A model generated the notes under the pieces. The model ran no database searches, was not told the DNA's origin, and saw only the letters and a list, made by a program, of their open reading frames with translations. From Stutzerimonas stutzeri (GTDB taxonomy: Bacteria > Pseudomonadota > Gammaproteobacteria > Pseudomonadales > Pseudomonadaceae): a stretch of 64,000 nucleotides of DNA. Positions 51,325 through 59,982 of the stretch are shown in pieces (position 1 is the first letter of the stretch; every line of letters begins with the position of its first letter). A program made the position numbers and the translations under genes. The DNA lies in the NCBI RefSeq assembly GCF_038561965.1, contig NZ_CP139348.1, positions 1,736,001 to 1,800,000 of the forward strand, in the 5' to 3' direction.

Positions 51325-52440
51325 ATGGCAGTCAAGGTCCTGGTCGTCGACGATTCCGGCTTCTTTCGCCGGCGCGTCTCGGAAATCCTATCCTCTGATT
51401 CCAATATCCAGGTCGTCGGCACCGCCACAAACGGACGTGAGGCGATCGATCAGGTGCTGGCGCTCAAGCCAGATGTCGTGACCATGGACTACGAGATGCC
51501 AATGATGGATGGCATCACGGCGGTGCGGCAGATCATGCAGCGTTGTCCGACACCCGTGCTGATGTTCTCCTCGCTGACGCACGAAGGCGCACGAGTCACC
51601 CTCGATGCGCTGGACGCCGGCGCCGTGGACTATCTGCCAAAGAATTTCGAGGACATCTCGCGCAACCCTGAAAAGGTCAAGCAACTGCTGTGCGAGAAGG
51701 TCCATACCGTATCGCGCAGCAATCGCCGCTACAGCACGTTCTGCACGTCGAGTGCCAGCGTGCCGACTGTGCCTCCGCGTGGTGCTACATCGACACTGGC
51801 GGCGTCAGCGTCGCGGGCCGGCAGTACGGCGCCCGTGCCCGCGGCGCCGGCGGCCCGTTCGCCTGCGCCCAAGCGCAAGGCGTACAAGCTTGTTGCGATC
51901 GGTACGTCAACCGGTGGTCCTGTGGCGCTGCAGCGCGTACTAACCCAGTTGCCGGCGAATTTTCCGGCGCCGATCGTGCTCATCCAGCACATGCCGGCCG
52001 CGTTTACCAAGGCCTTCGCTGACCGTCTGGACAAGCTCTGTCGTATTCGCGTCAAGGAAGCCGAGGATGGCGACGTGCTGCGTCCCGGCCTCGCGCTGCT
52101 GGCACCGGGCGGCAAGCAGATGATGATTGATGGCCGCGGTGCGGTGCGTATCCTGCCGGGCGACGATCGCCTCAATTACAAACCCTGCGTTGACGTCACG
52201 TTTGGTTCTGCGGCCAAGTCGTTCCACGACAAGGTGCTCGCGGTGGTGCTGACCGGTATGGGCGCAGACGGCCGTGAAGGTGCGCGTCTGCTCAAGCAGA
52301 GTGGCAGCCAGGTATGGGCTCAGGATGAAGCGAGCTGCGTGATCTACGGCATGCCGATGGCCGTGGTCAAAGCCAACCTGAGCGATGCGGTTTTCGGGCT
52401 TGACGACATCGGCCGCAATCTCGCCGAGGCCTGCATTTGA
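51325..52440 (+). CDS. cheB: Chemotaxis glutamate methylesterase CheB
   Basis: Adaptation enzyme of 371 residues: receiver domain with phospho-Asp55 (TMDYEMPMMDG), a linker (about 145-190) rich in Ala/Pro/Ser, then the esterase domain with catalytic Ser in GTSTGGP, His in IQHMPAAFTKAFADRL and Asp in LTGMGADGREGA. CheR, its partner, is not in this window. It lies 53 bases after cheA. Confidence 0.95.
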   Translation: MAVKVLVVDDSGFFRRRVSEILSSDSNIQVVGTATNGREAIDQVLALKPDVVTMDYEMPMMDGITAVRQIMQRCPTPVLMFSSLTHEGARVTLDALDAGAVDYLPKNFEDISRNPEKVKQLLCEKVHTVSRSNRRYSTFCTSSASVPTVPPRGATSTLAASASRAGSTAPVPAAPAARSPAPKRKAYKLVAIGTSTGGPVALQRVLTQLPANFPAPIVLIQHMPAAFTKAFADRLDKLCRIRVKEAEDGDVLRPGLALLAPGGKQMMIDGRGAVRILPGDDRLNYKPCVDVTFGSAAKSFHDKVLAVVLTGMGADGREGARLLKQSGSQVWAQDEASCVIYGMPMAVVKANLSDAVFGLDDIGRNLAEACI

Positions 52441-52456
52441 TGAGGGGCTGCTTCTA

Positions 52457-53197
52457 ATGGACGTGCTCAGCCTCATCGGGCTGTTGCTGGCGTTCGTCGC
52501 CATCGTCGGGGGCAACTTCCTGGAGGGTGGACATATATCGGCTCTGCTCAACGGCCCTGCCGCGCTGATCGTGCTCGGCGGCACGTTGGGTGCGGTGTTG
52601 TTGCAGACGCCCATCGCCGTTTTCATGCGAGCGATAAGCATCGGCCGCTGGATATTCTTCCCGCCGCGCATCGATCTCGCTCGTGGCATCCTGATGGTCA
52701 CCACCTGGAGCAACACAGCTCGAAAAGAGGGGCTGCTCGGCCTCGAACCAGTTGCCGAGACGGAGCCTGATCCTTACGCGCGTAAAGGTTTGCAGCTGCT
52801 AGTGGATGGTGCCGAGCCTGAGGTCATCCGCAGCATTCTGGAAGTCGATCTCTACACCCAGGAAAGCCGTGACCTGCGTGCAGCCAAGGTGTACGACGCG
52901 ATGGGCGGCTATTCGCCGACTGTCGGCATCATCGGTGCGGTGATGGGGTTGATCCATGTCATGGGTAACCTGGCCGATCCCAGTCAGCTCGGTAGCGGCA
53001 TTGCCGTGGCGTTCGTTGCGACCATCTATGGCGTCGCGCTTGCCAACCTGCTGGTACTACCGGTCGGCAACAAATTGAAGAGCGTTGTCCAGCGTCAGAC
53101 TGCGTACCGCGAGATGTTGCTCGAAGGTGTCCTGTCCATCGCTGAGGGCGAAAATCCGCGTTCCATTGAGATGAAGCTGCAAGGCTTCATGGACTGA
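52457..53197 (+). CDS. motC: Flagellar stator protein MotC (MotA/PomA type)
   Basis: Proton-conducting stator subunit of 246 residues with four membrane helices; the conserved EGG of the first loop (GNFLEGGHISALLN), the cytoplasmic loop with charged residues (LARGILMVTTWSNTARKEGL) and the C-terminal pair GYSPTVGIIGAVMGLIHVM. ATG 52457 is preferred. In P. aeruginosa MotCD is the second stator, needed for swarming. Confidence 0.94.
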   Translation: MDVLSLIGLLLAFVAIVGGNFLEGGHISALLNGPAALIVLGGTLGAVLLQTPIAVFMRAISIGRWIFFPPRIDLARGILMVTTWSNTARKEGLLGLEPVAETEPDPYARKGLQLLVDGAEPEVIRSILEVDLYTQESRDLRAAKVYDAMGGYSPTVGIIGAVMGLIHVMGNLADPSQLGSGIAVAFVATIYGVALANLLVLPVGNKLKSVVQRQTAYREMLLEGVLSIAEGENPRSIEMKLQGFMD

Positions 53198-53202
53198 GCG
53201 CC

Positions 53203-54045
53203 ATGGCCAGACGCAGACCCCCGGAAGAGCACGAAAATCATGAGCGTTGGCTGGTTTCCTACGCTGACTTCATCACGCTGCTGTTCGCGTTCTTCGTCGT
53301 CATGTACTCGATTTCCTCGATCAACGAGGGCAAGTACAAAATTCTTTCGGACTCCTTGGTTGGTGTGTTCAATCAAGCGGACCGTTCGGTCAAACCGATT
53401 CCCGTAGGTGACGAGCGACCACGGACCACCGAGCCTGACGTGTCGCAGGTTGACGACCCGTCCGGCCAGTCTTCGGCTGCTGGCGATCTGACGCTTGACC
53501 CTCTGGAGCGCATCGCCCAGAGCATGCGCGAAACCTTCGGTGAGCTGATTGCCAACGAGCAGTTAACCATCCGCGGCAACGAGTTGTGGATAGAGATCGA
53601 GCTCAACTCCAGTCTGCTGTTTCCCAGTGGGGATGCCTTGCCCAACGATCAGGCTTTTCAGCTGATCGACAAGGTGGCCGGTATTCTGGCCCCGTTCGAC
53701 AATCCCATTCATGTGGAGGGGTTTACGGACAACCTGCCCATCAGCACCGACAAGTTTCCGACCAATTGGGAGCTCTCTGCCGCACGCGCGGGAAGTGTCG
53801 TGCGGATGCTTGCAGCCCAGGGCGTCCATCCGTCGCGGATGGCAGCGGTGGGCTACGGTGAGTTTCAACCAGTGGCCGATAACGCCACCGCAGAAGGCAG
53901 AGCGCGCAATAGACGGGTGATTCTGGTGGTGTCGCGCAATCTCGATGTGCGTCGCAGCGTCACTGGAGTCGGTAGCGGGAACGCCAAGCCAAACGAAGCG
54001 TTGCGCCGGGCTGGCACACAATCTGCACCGGCTGCATCCATGTAG
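53203..54045 (+). CDS. motD: Flagellar stator protein MotD (MotB type)
   Basis: Peptidoglycan-anchored stator partner of 280 residues. The N-terminal membrane helix has the proton-binding Asp in WLVSYADFITLLFAFFVVMY, followed by a plug region and a C-terminal OmpA domain (about 150-255: FPSGDALPNDQAFQLIDKV, VEGFTDNLPI, GRARNRRVILVV). It follows motC by five bases. Confidence 0.95.
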   Translation: MARRRPPEEHENHERWLVSYADFITLLFAFFVVMYSISSINEGKYKILSDSLVGVFNQADRSVKPIPVGDERPRTTEPDVSQVDDPSGQSSAAGDLTLDPLERIAQSMRETFGELIANEQLTIRGNELWIEIELNSSLLFPSGDALPNDQAFQLIDKVAGILAPFDNPIHVEGFTDNLPISTDKFPTNWELSAARAGSVVRMLAAQGVHPSRMAAVGYGEFQPVADNATAEGRARNRRVILVVSRNLDVRRSVTGVGSGNAKPNEALRRAGTQSAPAASM

Positions 54046-54132
54046 GCGCCTAATAGGCGCATCGTCAAAACACCGACGCTTCGCCAGTTCAAGGCGCAGT
54101 GGTTCCGGTCAGCTTCGCCGGGTGGAAGATCA

Positions 54133-54921
54133 ATGAGAGTCTGGGCTGTAGCCAATCAAAAGGGTGGGGTTGGAAAGACCACCACGTCGATCGCGCTGGC
54201 GGGATTGCTGGCTGATTCCGGTAAGCGCGTGGTAGTGCTCGATCTGGACCCGCATGGCTCGATGACCAGCTATTTCGGTCACGACCCCGACAACCTGGAT
54301 CGAAGTGTCTTCGATCTTTTCCAGCATCAGGGCACCGTGCCGGATGGGCTGCCGTGGCAATTGCTGCTCGCCACCAGCCATGAGCGTATTTCGCTGATGC
54401 CCTCCAGCACAGTGCTGGCAACTCTGGAACGGCAGTCGCCTGGCCAGAACGGACTTGGCTTGGTCATCGCCAAGAGTTTGTCGCAGCTGTGGCAGGACTT
54501 CGATTACGCGATCATCGACAGCCCGCCGTTGCTCGGCGTGCTCATGGTCAACGCCCTGGCCGCCAGTCAGCAGTTGGTGATTCCGGTGCAGACCGAATTT
54601 CTGGCCATGAAAGGCCTGGAACGCATGGTTAGCACGCTGGCGATGATCAATCGTTCGCGCAAGCAAGCGCTGCCTTACACCATCGTGCCGACGTTGTTCG
54701 ACCGTCGGACCCAGGCTTCCATGAATACGCTCAAGGTGTTGCGTGCTGGCTATGCTGACCATCTATGGCCGGCGTTCATCCCGGTCGACACACGTTTGCG
54801 TGATGCCAGTCGCGCCGGTCTGACGCCTTCGCAGTTCGATCCCACGAGTCGTGCAGTGCTTGCCTATCGTGCTTTGCTCAAGCATTTGCTGGTGTCGCAA
54901 GCCTCGCCGCAGGTGGCGTGA
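54133..54921 (+). CDS. parC: ParA-family ATPase ParC (chemotaxis array placement)
   Basis: ParA-like ATPase of 262 residues with Walker A NQKGGVGKTTTS at residues about 8-19, DLDPHGSMTSYFG and DSPPLLGVLMVNAL. In Vibrio, the gene between cheB and parP is parC, which places chemotaxis arrays at the pole; in Pseudomonas the gene in this slot (PA1462 type) is orthologous by synteny. The order cheB-motCD-parC-parP-cheW here fits. A plasmid or chromosome partition role is unlikely, as no parB follows. Confidence 0.85.
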   Translation: MRVWAVANQKGGVGKTTTSIALAGLLADSGKRVVVLDLDPHGSMTSYFGHDPDNLDRSVFDLFQHQGTVPDGLPWQLLLATSHERISLMPSSTVLATLERQSPGQNGLGLVIAKSLSQLWQDFDYAIIDSPPLLGVLMVNALAASQQLVIPVQTEFLAMKGLERMVSTLAMINRSRKQALPYTIVPTLFDRRTQASMNTLKVLRAGYADHLWPAFIPVDTRLRDASRAGLTPSQFDPTSRAVLAYRALLKHLLVSQASPQVA

Positions 54922-54949
54922 AATGCCATGCCACTCGGCGCCTCGCGGC

Positions 54950-54977
54950 TCAAGTTTGTCGCCTAGTTGGCCGATAG
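54950..54977 (+). promoter_or_regulatory. Sigma-28 (FliA) promoter of parP-cheW
   Basis: TCAAGTTT-N12-GCCGATAG closely matches the FliA consensus TCAAG/TAAAGTTT-N11-12-GCCGATAA. The predicted start lies about 25 bases before parP. Confidence 0.8.
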
Positions 54978-55008
54978 CCTGTTCAGATTCTCTTCACGAG
55001 TCCGCCCC

Positions 55009-55812
55009 ATGAGTCGCACCGTCCTAACAGAAACCCGTTCGCAGCTGGCGCTGCAGTCCTATCTCGATGGGCTGCTGCAGGATGCTGCCATCGAACTGGC
55101 GGACTCGGTCAGTCAGGATGAGTTTCAGGCTGCCGTGCTGGAGGAGCAGCTGCGTGATACCCGGCAGAGCCAGCCGCCTCGGCTGGAAATAGTCCAGCCA
55201 GTGCCGCCAGTGAGCGTGCCTGCTGAATTGGTGGTGCTACCGCCGATGCTGAGCCCTGAGCCGGTGATCGAACTCGAAATTGCACCGCAGCCACCGAGCG
55301 AACCGGCCAGGGTCGAGACTGACAATCATCCGGGCTGGGGCGACGAGCCCTTCGAATGCCTGTTGTTCGATGTCGCTGGACTGACGCTAGCAGTGCCGCT
55401 GGTATGTCTGGGGTCGATCTATCCGCTGGCGGACCAGGAGCTCACGCCACTGTTCGGCCAGCCAGACTGGTTCCTTGGCATACTGCCAAGCCAGGCGGGC
55501 AACCTGAAGGTGCTGGACACCGCACGCTGGGTAATGCCTGATCGGTACCGAGAGGATTTCCGCGAAGGCCTGCAATACGTGATATCGGTTCAAGGCTACG
55601 AATGGGGCTTGGCGGTGCATCAGGTCAGTCGCTCGATTCGCCTTGACCCCAGCGAGGTCAAATGGCGTACGCAGCGCAGCCAGCGGCCATGGCTGGCCGG
55701 TACGGTAATCGAACATATGTGCGCGCTGGTCGACGTGACTGCGCTGGCCGAGTTGATCTCCAGTGGTGCGGTCAAGCAGATGCCGGGTGCGGTGAAGCCG
55801 CGAGCGCACTGA
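55009..55812 (+). CDS. parP: ParP-like CheW-domain protein
   Basis: Protein of 267 residues with a short helical start, a Pro-rich, probably unfolded middle (about 55-110, PQPPSEPARVETD and similar) and a C-terminal CheW-like domain (about 120-255: FECLLFDVAGLTLAVPLVCL, WGLAVHQVSRSIRLDPSEV). This layout matches ParP of Vibrio, which binds ParC and CheA to hold arrays at the pole. It lies directly after parC and before cheW, and has its own FliA promoter. The ATG at 55009 is preferred to a TTG at 54967. The name is by analogy. Confidence 0.8.
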   Translation: MSRTVLTETRSQLALQSYLDGLLQDAAIELADSVSQDEFQAAVLEEQLRDTRQSQPPRLEIVQPVPPVSVPAELVVLPPMLSPEPVIELEIAPQPPSEPARVETDNHPGWGDEPFECLLFDVAGLTLAVPLVCLGSIYPLADQELTPLFGQPDWFLGILPSQAGNLKVLDTARWVMPDRYREDFREGLQYVISVQGYEWGLAVHQVSRSIRLDPSEVKWRTQRSQRPWLAGTVIEHMCALVDVTALAELISSGAVKQMPGAVKPRAH

Positions 55813-55897
55813 ATACACTACAAATGACGGTCGCGCCTTGCGGTGCGGCCCAGCGATAGAATCGACCGCCATAGCGGTAACTGAAGAAGGTGGGACT

Positions 55898-56377
55898 ATG
55901 AAGATGACGTCTGCGCAGGGTTCCGAAGATCCTGTTCTGCAATGGGTGACCTTCCGTCTGGATAACGAGACGTACGGCATTAACGTAATGCAGGTCCAGG
56001 AAGTATTGCGCTACACCGAGATTGCTCCGGTGCCAGGCGCGCCAAGCTACGTGCTTGGGATCATCAACTTGCGCGGCAATGTCGTGACGGTGATCGACAC
56101 GCGTCAGCGTTTTGGCCTGGAAACCGCATCGGTTTCAGACAATACCCGGATCGTGATCATCGAGGCGGATCGTCAGGTGATCGGCATCATGGTCGATAGC
56201 GTTGCCGAAGTGGTTTACCTTCGCCAATCCGAGATCGAAACCGCGCCAAACGTCGGTAATGACGAATCGGCGAAGTTTATCCAGGGTGTTTGCAACAAGA
56301 ACGGCGAGCTGCTGATTCTGGTCGAACTCGACAAGATGATGAGCGAAGAAGAATGGGCCGATCTTGAGAGCATCTGA
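55898..56377 (+). CDS. cheW: Chemotaxis adaptor CheW
   Basis: Scaffold of 159 residues that couples receptors to CheA. It shows the single CheW fold with VTFRLDNETYGINVMQVQEV, PGAPSYVLGIINLRGNVVTV, IDTRQRFGL and LLILVELDKMMSEEEW. The ATG at 55898 follows GAAGAAGGTGGGA. It sits 85 bases after parP and three bases before the DUF2802 gene. Confidence 0.95.
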   Translation: MKMTSAQGSEDPVLQWVTFRLDNETYGINVMQVQEVLRYTEIAPVPGAPSYVLGIINLRGNVVTVIDTRQRFGLETASVSDNTRIVIIEADRQVIGIMVDSVAEVVYLRQSEIETAPNVGNDESAKFIQGVCNKNGELLILVELDKMMSEEEWADLESI

Positions 56378-56380
56378 TAC

Positions 56381-56794
56381 ATGCTGATTGCGTCGCTGGT
56401 CGCATCGCTGGTTGCGCTGGCATTCTGCTGCCTGGGCCTGCTGGGCTTCTGTCTGTGGCTTCTCAGACGGCAGCGCCTGCTGGTAGAGCAGCAGCAGCAA
56501 CGTGATGCGAGCAGGGACAAGCGGATCAAGGAGCTGAGCAGCCGTCTGGATGCCTATCTGGAAGGCAGCTTGCGCATGGGTGACGAGCTCCGCGAGCTGA
56601 ATCGCATGGTTGCGCCCTTGCCCGACAAACTCATTCAGCTGGAACAGCGTGACCCGAACAATTTTGCGCTGTCGCAGGCCGCCAAGCTTGTCGGAATGGG
56701 CGCTAGTGTCGACGATTTGACGCAAACCTGCGGCCTTTCGCAATCCGAGGCCGAGCTGATGAGCAAGCTGCATAAGGCTCGCCAGAAGCCCTGA
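56381..56794 (+). CDS. DUF2802 family membrane protein
   Basis: Protein of 137 residues with an N-terminal membrane helix (LIASLVASLVALAFCCLGLL, residues 2-22), a Gln/Arg-rich coiled-coil stretch (about 28-70) and a C-terminal helical HTH-like segment (SVDDLTQTCGLSQSEAELMS). Its place behind cheW is conserved in Pseudomonas and Vibrio gene order as I recall, suggesting a role in polar motility, but the function is unknown. Confidence 0.85.
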   Translation: MLIASLVASLVALAFCCLGLLGFCLWLLRRQRLLVEQQQQRDASRDKRIKELSSRLDAYLEGSLRMGDELRELNRMVAPLPDKLIQLEQRDPNNFALSQAAKLVGMGASVDDLTQTCGLSQSEAELMSKLHKARQKP

Positions 56795-56928
56795 CGGCGT
56801 CGACCTTCGCACGGGTCTGGCGTCCTGCCGGCCGGTCGGAACCTCCTGCTTCCCGGTTATTCCAAACCTTATCGACTTGGCTTTGCTGGGCGCGTACAGG
56901 TCTCGGATTCGGGGCGAGGAGGGCAGTG

Positions 56929-57372
56929 ATGCGGTGCATACTGGTTCTGCTGTTTTGCGTGGTTTCGTCTGCTGCCGTACAGGCCGCCGAAGCGCCCGAA
57001 AATGTCGACGGCGCGATGACCGTGAATGTTTTTCAGGCCAAGCGATTGCATGATTTGGGCGCCGTATTCATCGACGTGCGCTCCGATCGACAATGGTTAT
57101 GGGGGCACGTCGAAGGTGCTGTGCATTTTGATCTGGCCAGCGACTTCGTGAATCTGGCGGCTCGGGAATGGCCGCGTGAATTGCCTCTTGTTATCTACTG
57201 CGACAGCGAGATCTGCCCGCGAAGCGCAGAAGCCGTCCGCATGGCAGTTGCCTGGGGCTACAAGCAGGTCTTCTATTTTCGCTCGGGCTACTTTGCCTGG
57301 CAGCTACATGACTATCCGCAAATCACTGGCGAAGATCGGGCAGGAGTAACGCTCAATGCTCAGGCCCACTGA
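56929..57372 (+). CDS. Secreted rhodanese-like domain protein
   Basis: Protein of 147 residues with a signal peptide (MRCILVLLFCVVSSAAVQA) and a single rhodanese fold: AVFIDVRSDRQWLWGHVEGA and the active-site loop YCDSEICPRSAE, where the first Cys is the expected catalytic thiol. A periplasmic sulfur-carrier or thiol role is possible; the substrate is unknown. GAGGAGGGCAGTG precedes the ATG. The 3' end overlaps the convergent flhX gene by 20 bases. Confidence 0.85.
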   Translation: MRCILVLLFCVVSSAAVQAAEAPENVDGAMTVNVFQAKRLHDLGAVFIDVRSDRQWLWGHVEGAVHFDLASDFVNLAAREWPRELPLVIYCDSEICPRSAEAVRMAVAWGYKQVFYFRSGYFAWQLHDYPQITGEDRAGVTLNAQAH

Positions 57373-57685
57373 GCAATGGTAGCGATGGCGACGACGGCTC
57401 GTGCTTCGAGGCCTGGAAGCCGGGTGGGCATTTACCCTTGAGATACCAAGCGAAGGCGATGATCTCTGCAATCGTCCGATACAGCGCCTCGGGAATCTCA
57501 TCGCCCAGTTCCAGCCTTGCCAGCAGCCTGACCAGATCGGCGTTCTCGTAGATCGGCACCTCGTGCTCGCGAGCGATAGCGAGAATCGCCTCTGCCAGTT
57601 CATCGTCACCTTTGGCGCTCAGGCTCGGCGCATTTACGCCGTCGTAGCTGAGCGCGATTGCCTGGCGTGGCTGTTTGTCGGTCAT
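57353..57685 (-). CDS. FlhB C-terminal-domain protein (FlhX-like)
   Basis: Stand-alone homologue of the cytoplasmic C-terminal fragment of FlhB, 110 residues. AIALSYDGVNAPSLSAKGDD and AIAREHEVPIYENADLVRLL align with the part of FlhB after the cleavage site; membrane helices and NPTH are absent, so it cannot be an export gate by itself. Its ATG overlaps the stop of the upstream fliK-like gene by four bases. In Helicobacter a related FlhX can substitute for the cleaved FlhB domain. The function here is inferred. Confidence 0.85.
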   Translation of the reverse strand: MTDKQPRQAIALSYDGVNAPSLSAKGDDELAEAILAIAREHEVPIYENADLVRLLARLELGDEIPEALYRTIAEIIAFAWYLKGKCPPGFQASKHEPSSPSLPLLSGPEH

Positions 57686-59211
57686 GCTTTTTCGTCCACG
57701 AAACGTTGTTCGAGCGTAGTGCTAGGCCCCTGCGGCGGCGTGCCCTGCCGACAGGACAGTTCACCAACGTTCAGTCCTGCTGCCTGCAAACGCCCACGTA
57801 GATGGTCCAGTTCGGCGGCGACCAACTGGGCCGTCGCGCCGCGCTCGGCCCATAGTTGGCTGGACAGGGTGCCGCTTGTCAGTTGCGCTTGAATCTGCAG
57901 CGGGCCAAGCGGAGCAACATCGAATGCCAGCTCGATCTTCCAGAGTGGCTCTCCACGGTCCTTGTCGTGCTTTTTCGGCTGGTCCTCGCGCTGCATTTTT
58001 ATCTGCAGCGGCACGATGTCGCGCTGATCGCGCATCGGTAACTCCAATTGCCAGGTTGTCAGTAGTGCTCCATCCGGGCCGATCTGGGTTTGAGCGAGGC
58101 TAGACAATTGATGAGTCTGCAGCCTCGATACAGCGGCGGCTGCGAGCTTGAGCAGCATCTCCAGGTCCGCTTCTTCTTCGAGCCCAGGGGGGAGCCTGGT
58201 CGGTAGCGGGAAGCCGATCGCTAGCTGGCGCGCATTACTTTGCGCCAGGGAGCCCAGAGCCTGCCGGGCAAACGCAGGCAGGGCCTGGCCGAGTGCCGCT
58301 CCCGCTTGGGCACCGGCGAGGGGCGTGCTGCCGGGAAGATTCGGCATCTGCGCCAGCAGCCGCAGCAAGCCAGCCTTCAGATCACCTTGCAATCCTTCGG
58401 TCTGCCCGGCGAGCAGGCGCGCCTCGAGGAACACGCCGCTCCTGGCTAGCGCTGCGGCGACTGCTTTGGCGTCGCCTAGCTGCTGCATTTCCGGTATCAG
58501 TCCCAGCAGCTTTTCGGCAGCTCCGCGCAACCCATCAGGTAGTGCGGCAGTCCCGCCCTGGAGTGCCTTGAACAGCCCCTCCAACGATGCCTGACGGTTC
58601 TGTTGGGCGCCAAGCTGTTCGCCAAGAAGGAGTTGGTTAAGGCGCCCGCTCAGCGGAAGAAAGGCGAGGGACTGGCCATCCTTGACTTGCGCCGTCAGGA
58701 GGCTGCCAAGCGCAAGCGGATTGCTCGACTCGATATTCAGTTTTTGCCCCGCAACCGAAGAGTTGAGCAGGCTGATAACCACCTTGAAGACTTTTTGCCC
58801 GTCATCGGACTGCTGTTGGCTAGTCGCGACTACTCGGCCCTGAATGACGCTGCCGACCGGCAGCTGTTGAAGGTCGATCATTGATGCCGGTTGACGTCCG
58901 GCCGGTTGCGCCGAGGCGAGCAAACGGGTGTCCGACAGCGCGGTGATGACATAGGCGGTGCCAGGTGGCGGGGCCTTATTGCTGCTGACCTCCACGGTCG
59001 CCTGGCGCCCACTGCCCATAGTCAGGCGCAACACCAGTCGAAATGCCTGCGCTGCCTCCCTGATGCTAACGACTTCGGCTTCCGCGTTTTCGCCTGCTGC
59101 CAGCAGGCCCTGCATCGGTTGCAGCAGCTTCAACGCAAGGTCGCTAGCCGCTATTGCCTGGCGTGGCGAACTGGTCGGTGGCAGAGCAGTGGTACTCTTG
59201 ATCTCGGTCAT
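57682..59211 (-). CDS. Second FliK-type hook-length control family protein
   Basis: Protein of 509 residues, larger than the main FliK. It has a long Ala/Gln/Leu-rich helical region (about 1-370) with a middle beta-like part (VGSVIQGRVVATSQQQSDDG) and a C-terminal Flg_hook-like domain (about 385-495: WKIELAFDVAPLGPLQIQAQ, LWAERGATAQLVAAELDHLR). GAGGAAAG precedes the ATG. It is translationally coupled to flhX. It may be secreted by the flagellar system or control its switch; no direct evidence. Confidence 0.8.
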   Translation of the reverse strand: MTEIKSTTALPPTSSPRQAIAASDLALKLLQPMQGLLAAGENAEAEVVSIREAAQAFRLVLRLTMGSGRQATVEVSSNKAPPPGTAYVITALSDTRLLASAQPAGRQPASMIDLQQLPVGSVIQGRVVATSQQQSDDGQKVFKVVISLLNSSVAGQKLNIESSNPLALGSLLTAQVKDGQSLAFLPLSGRLNQLLLGEQLGAQQNRQASLEGLFKALQGGTAALPDGLRGAAEKLLGLIPEMQQLGDAKAVAAALARSGVFLEARLLAGQTEGLQGDLKAGLLRLLAQMPNLPGSTPLAGAQAGAALGQALPAFARQALGSLAQSNARQLAIGFPLPTRLPPGLEEEADLEMLLKLAAAAVSRLQTHQLSSLAQTQIGPDGALLTTWQLELPMRDQRDIVPLQIKMQREDQPKKHDKDRGEPLWKIELAFDVAPLGPLQIQAQLTSGTLSSQLWAERGATAQLVAAELDHLRGRLQAAGLNVGELSCRQGTPPQGPSTTLEQRFVDEKA

Positions 59212-59273
59212 CTTTCCTCAAATGCTCTTACAACCTTTCGCGTTTGCGGCCCTCGGTTCCAAGGGTTGCCATG

Positions 59274-59279
59274 TATAAT
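59274..59279 (+). promoter_or_regulatory. Candidate -10 box of the ccm operon
   Basis: A perfect TATAAT lies 67 bases before the ccmA start in the gap between two divergent units. No good -35 is at the right distance, so activator dependence or chance is possible. Confidence 0.45.
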
Positions 59280-59346
59280 TCCGCCCGCCTGGCCCTGCTC
59301 CCAGAGTATAGCGGCCACGCCCTTTTCATCTTGAGGTGTCGCTAGC

Positions 59347-59982
59347 GTGTCAACTCCCTTCCTCGAAGCTGTAGCGCTCGCTTGTGAGCGGGATTGGCGG
59401 CTGCTTTTCGACAAGCTCGATCTGCGTCTCGAGAGCGGAGAAATGTTGCAGATTTCGGGGCCTAACGGCAGTGGCAAAACCAGTCTTCTACGCTTGCTTT
59501 GCGGGTTGATGCAGCCAACTGCTGGCGAAGTGTTGCTCAGGGGGCAGTCACTCAATGCCCAGCGCGGCGAGCTGGCGCGCAATTTGTTGTGGATCGGTCA
59601 TGCAGCCGGAATCAAGGGCCTACTGACAGCAGAAGAAAACCTCACCTGGCTCTGCGCCTTGCACCAGCCGACCAATCGCGACGCCATATGGCACGCGCTT
59701 GCCGAAGTAGGACTGCGCGGCTTCGAAGACGTGCCCTGCCATACGCTCTCTGCCGGACAACAGCGTCGCGTAGGCTTGGCGCGTCTTTATCTTTCACCTC
59801 CGCCGCTGTGGATCCTCGACGAGCCCTTTACGGCCCTAGACAAGCACGGCGTGGCTCAGCTGGAAAAGCACCTGGCAACGCATTGCGAGCAGGGCGGCCT
59901 GGTGGTGCTGACCACTCACCACAGCCTGACGGAAAAGCCTGCCGGCTATCGCGAGTTGGATCTAGGGCAGCAGGCAGCATGA
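59347..59982 (+). CDS. ccmA: Haem export ATPase CcmA
   Basis: ABC ATPase of 211 residues that works with CcmB, CcmC and CcmD to release haem-loaded CcmE in System I cytochrome c maturation. Walker A GPNGSGKTSL, signature LSAGQQRRVGLARLYL and Walker B LWILDEPFTALD are present. Starts with GTG; its stop overlaps the ccmB ATG. Confidence 0.96.
   Translation: MSTPFLEAVALACERDWRLLFDKLDLRLESGEMLQISGPNGSGKTSLLRLLCGLMQPTAGEVLLRGQSLNAQRGELARNLLWIGHAAGIKGLLTAEENLTWLCALHQPTNRDAIWHALAEVGLRGFEDVPCHTLSAGQQRRVGLARLYLSPPPLWILDEPFTALDKHGVAQLEKHLATHCEQGGLVVLTTHHSLTEKPAGYRELDLGQQAA

Noticed and set aside
54046..54132. Hairpin GGCGCC-taata-GGCGC after motD as a terminator
   Set aside because: The stem is short and no T tract follows; parC probably shares the transcript.
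54133..54921. Plasmid or chromosome partition locus (ParA)
   Set aside because: No parB or parS-like sites follow; gene order matches the parC-parP chemotaxis pair.
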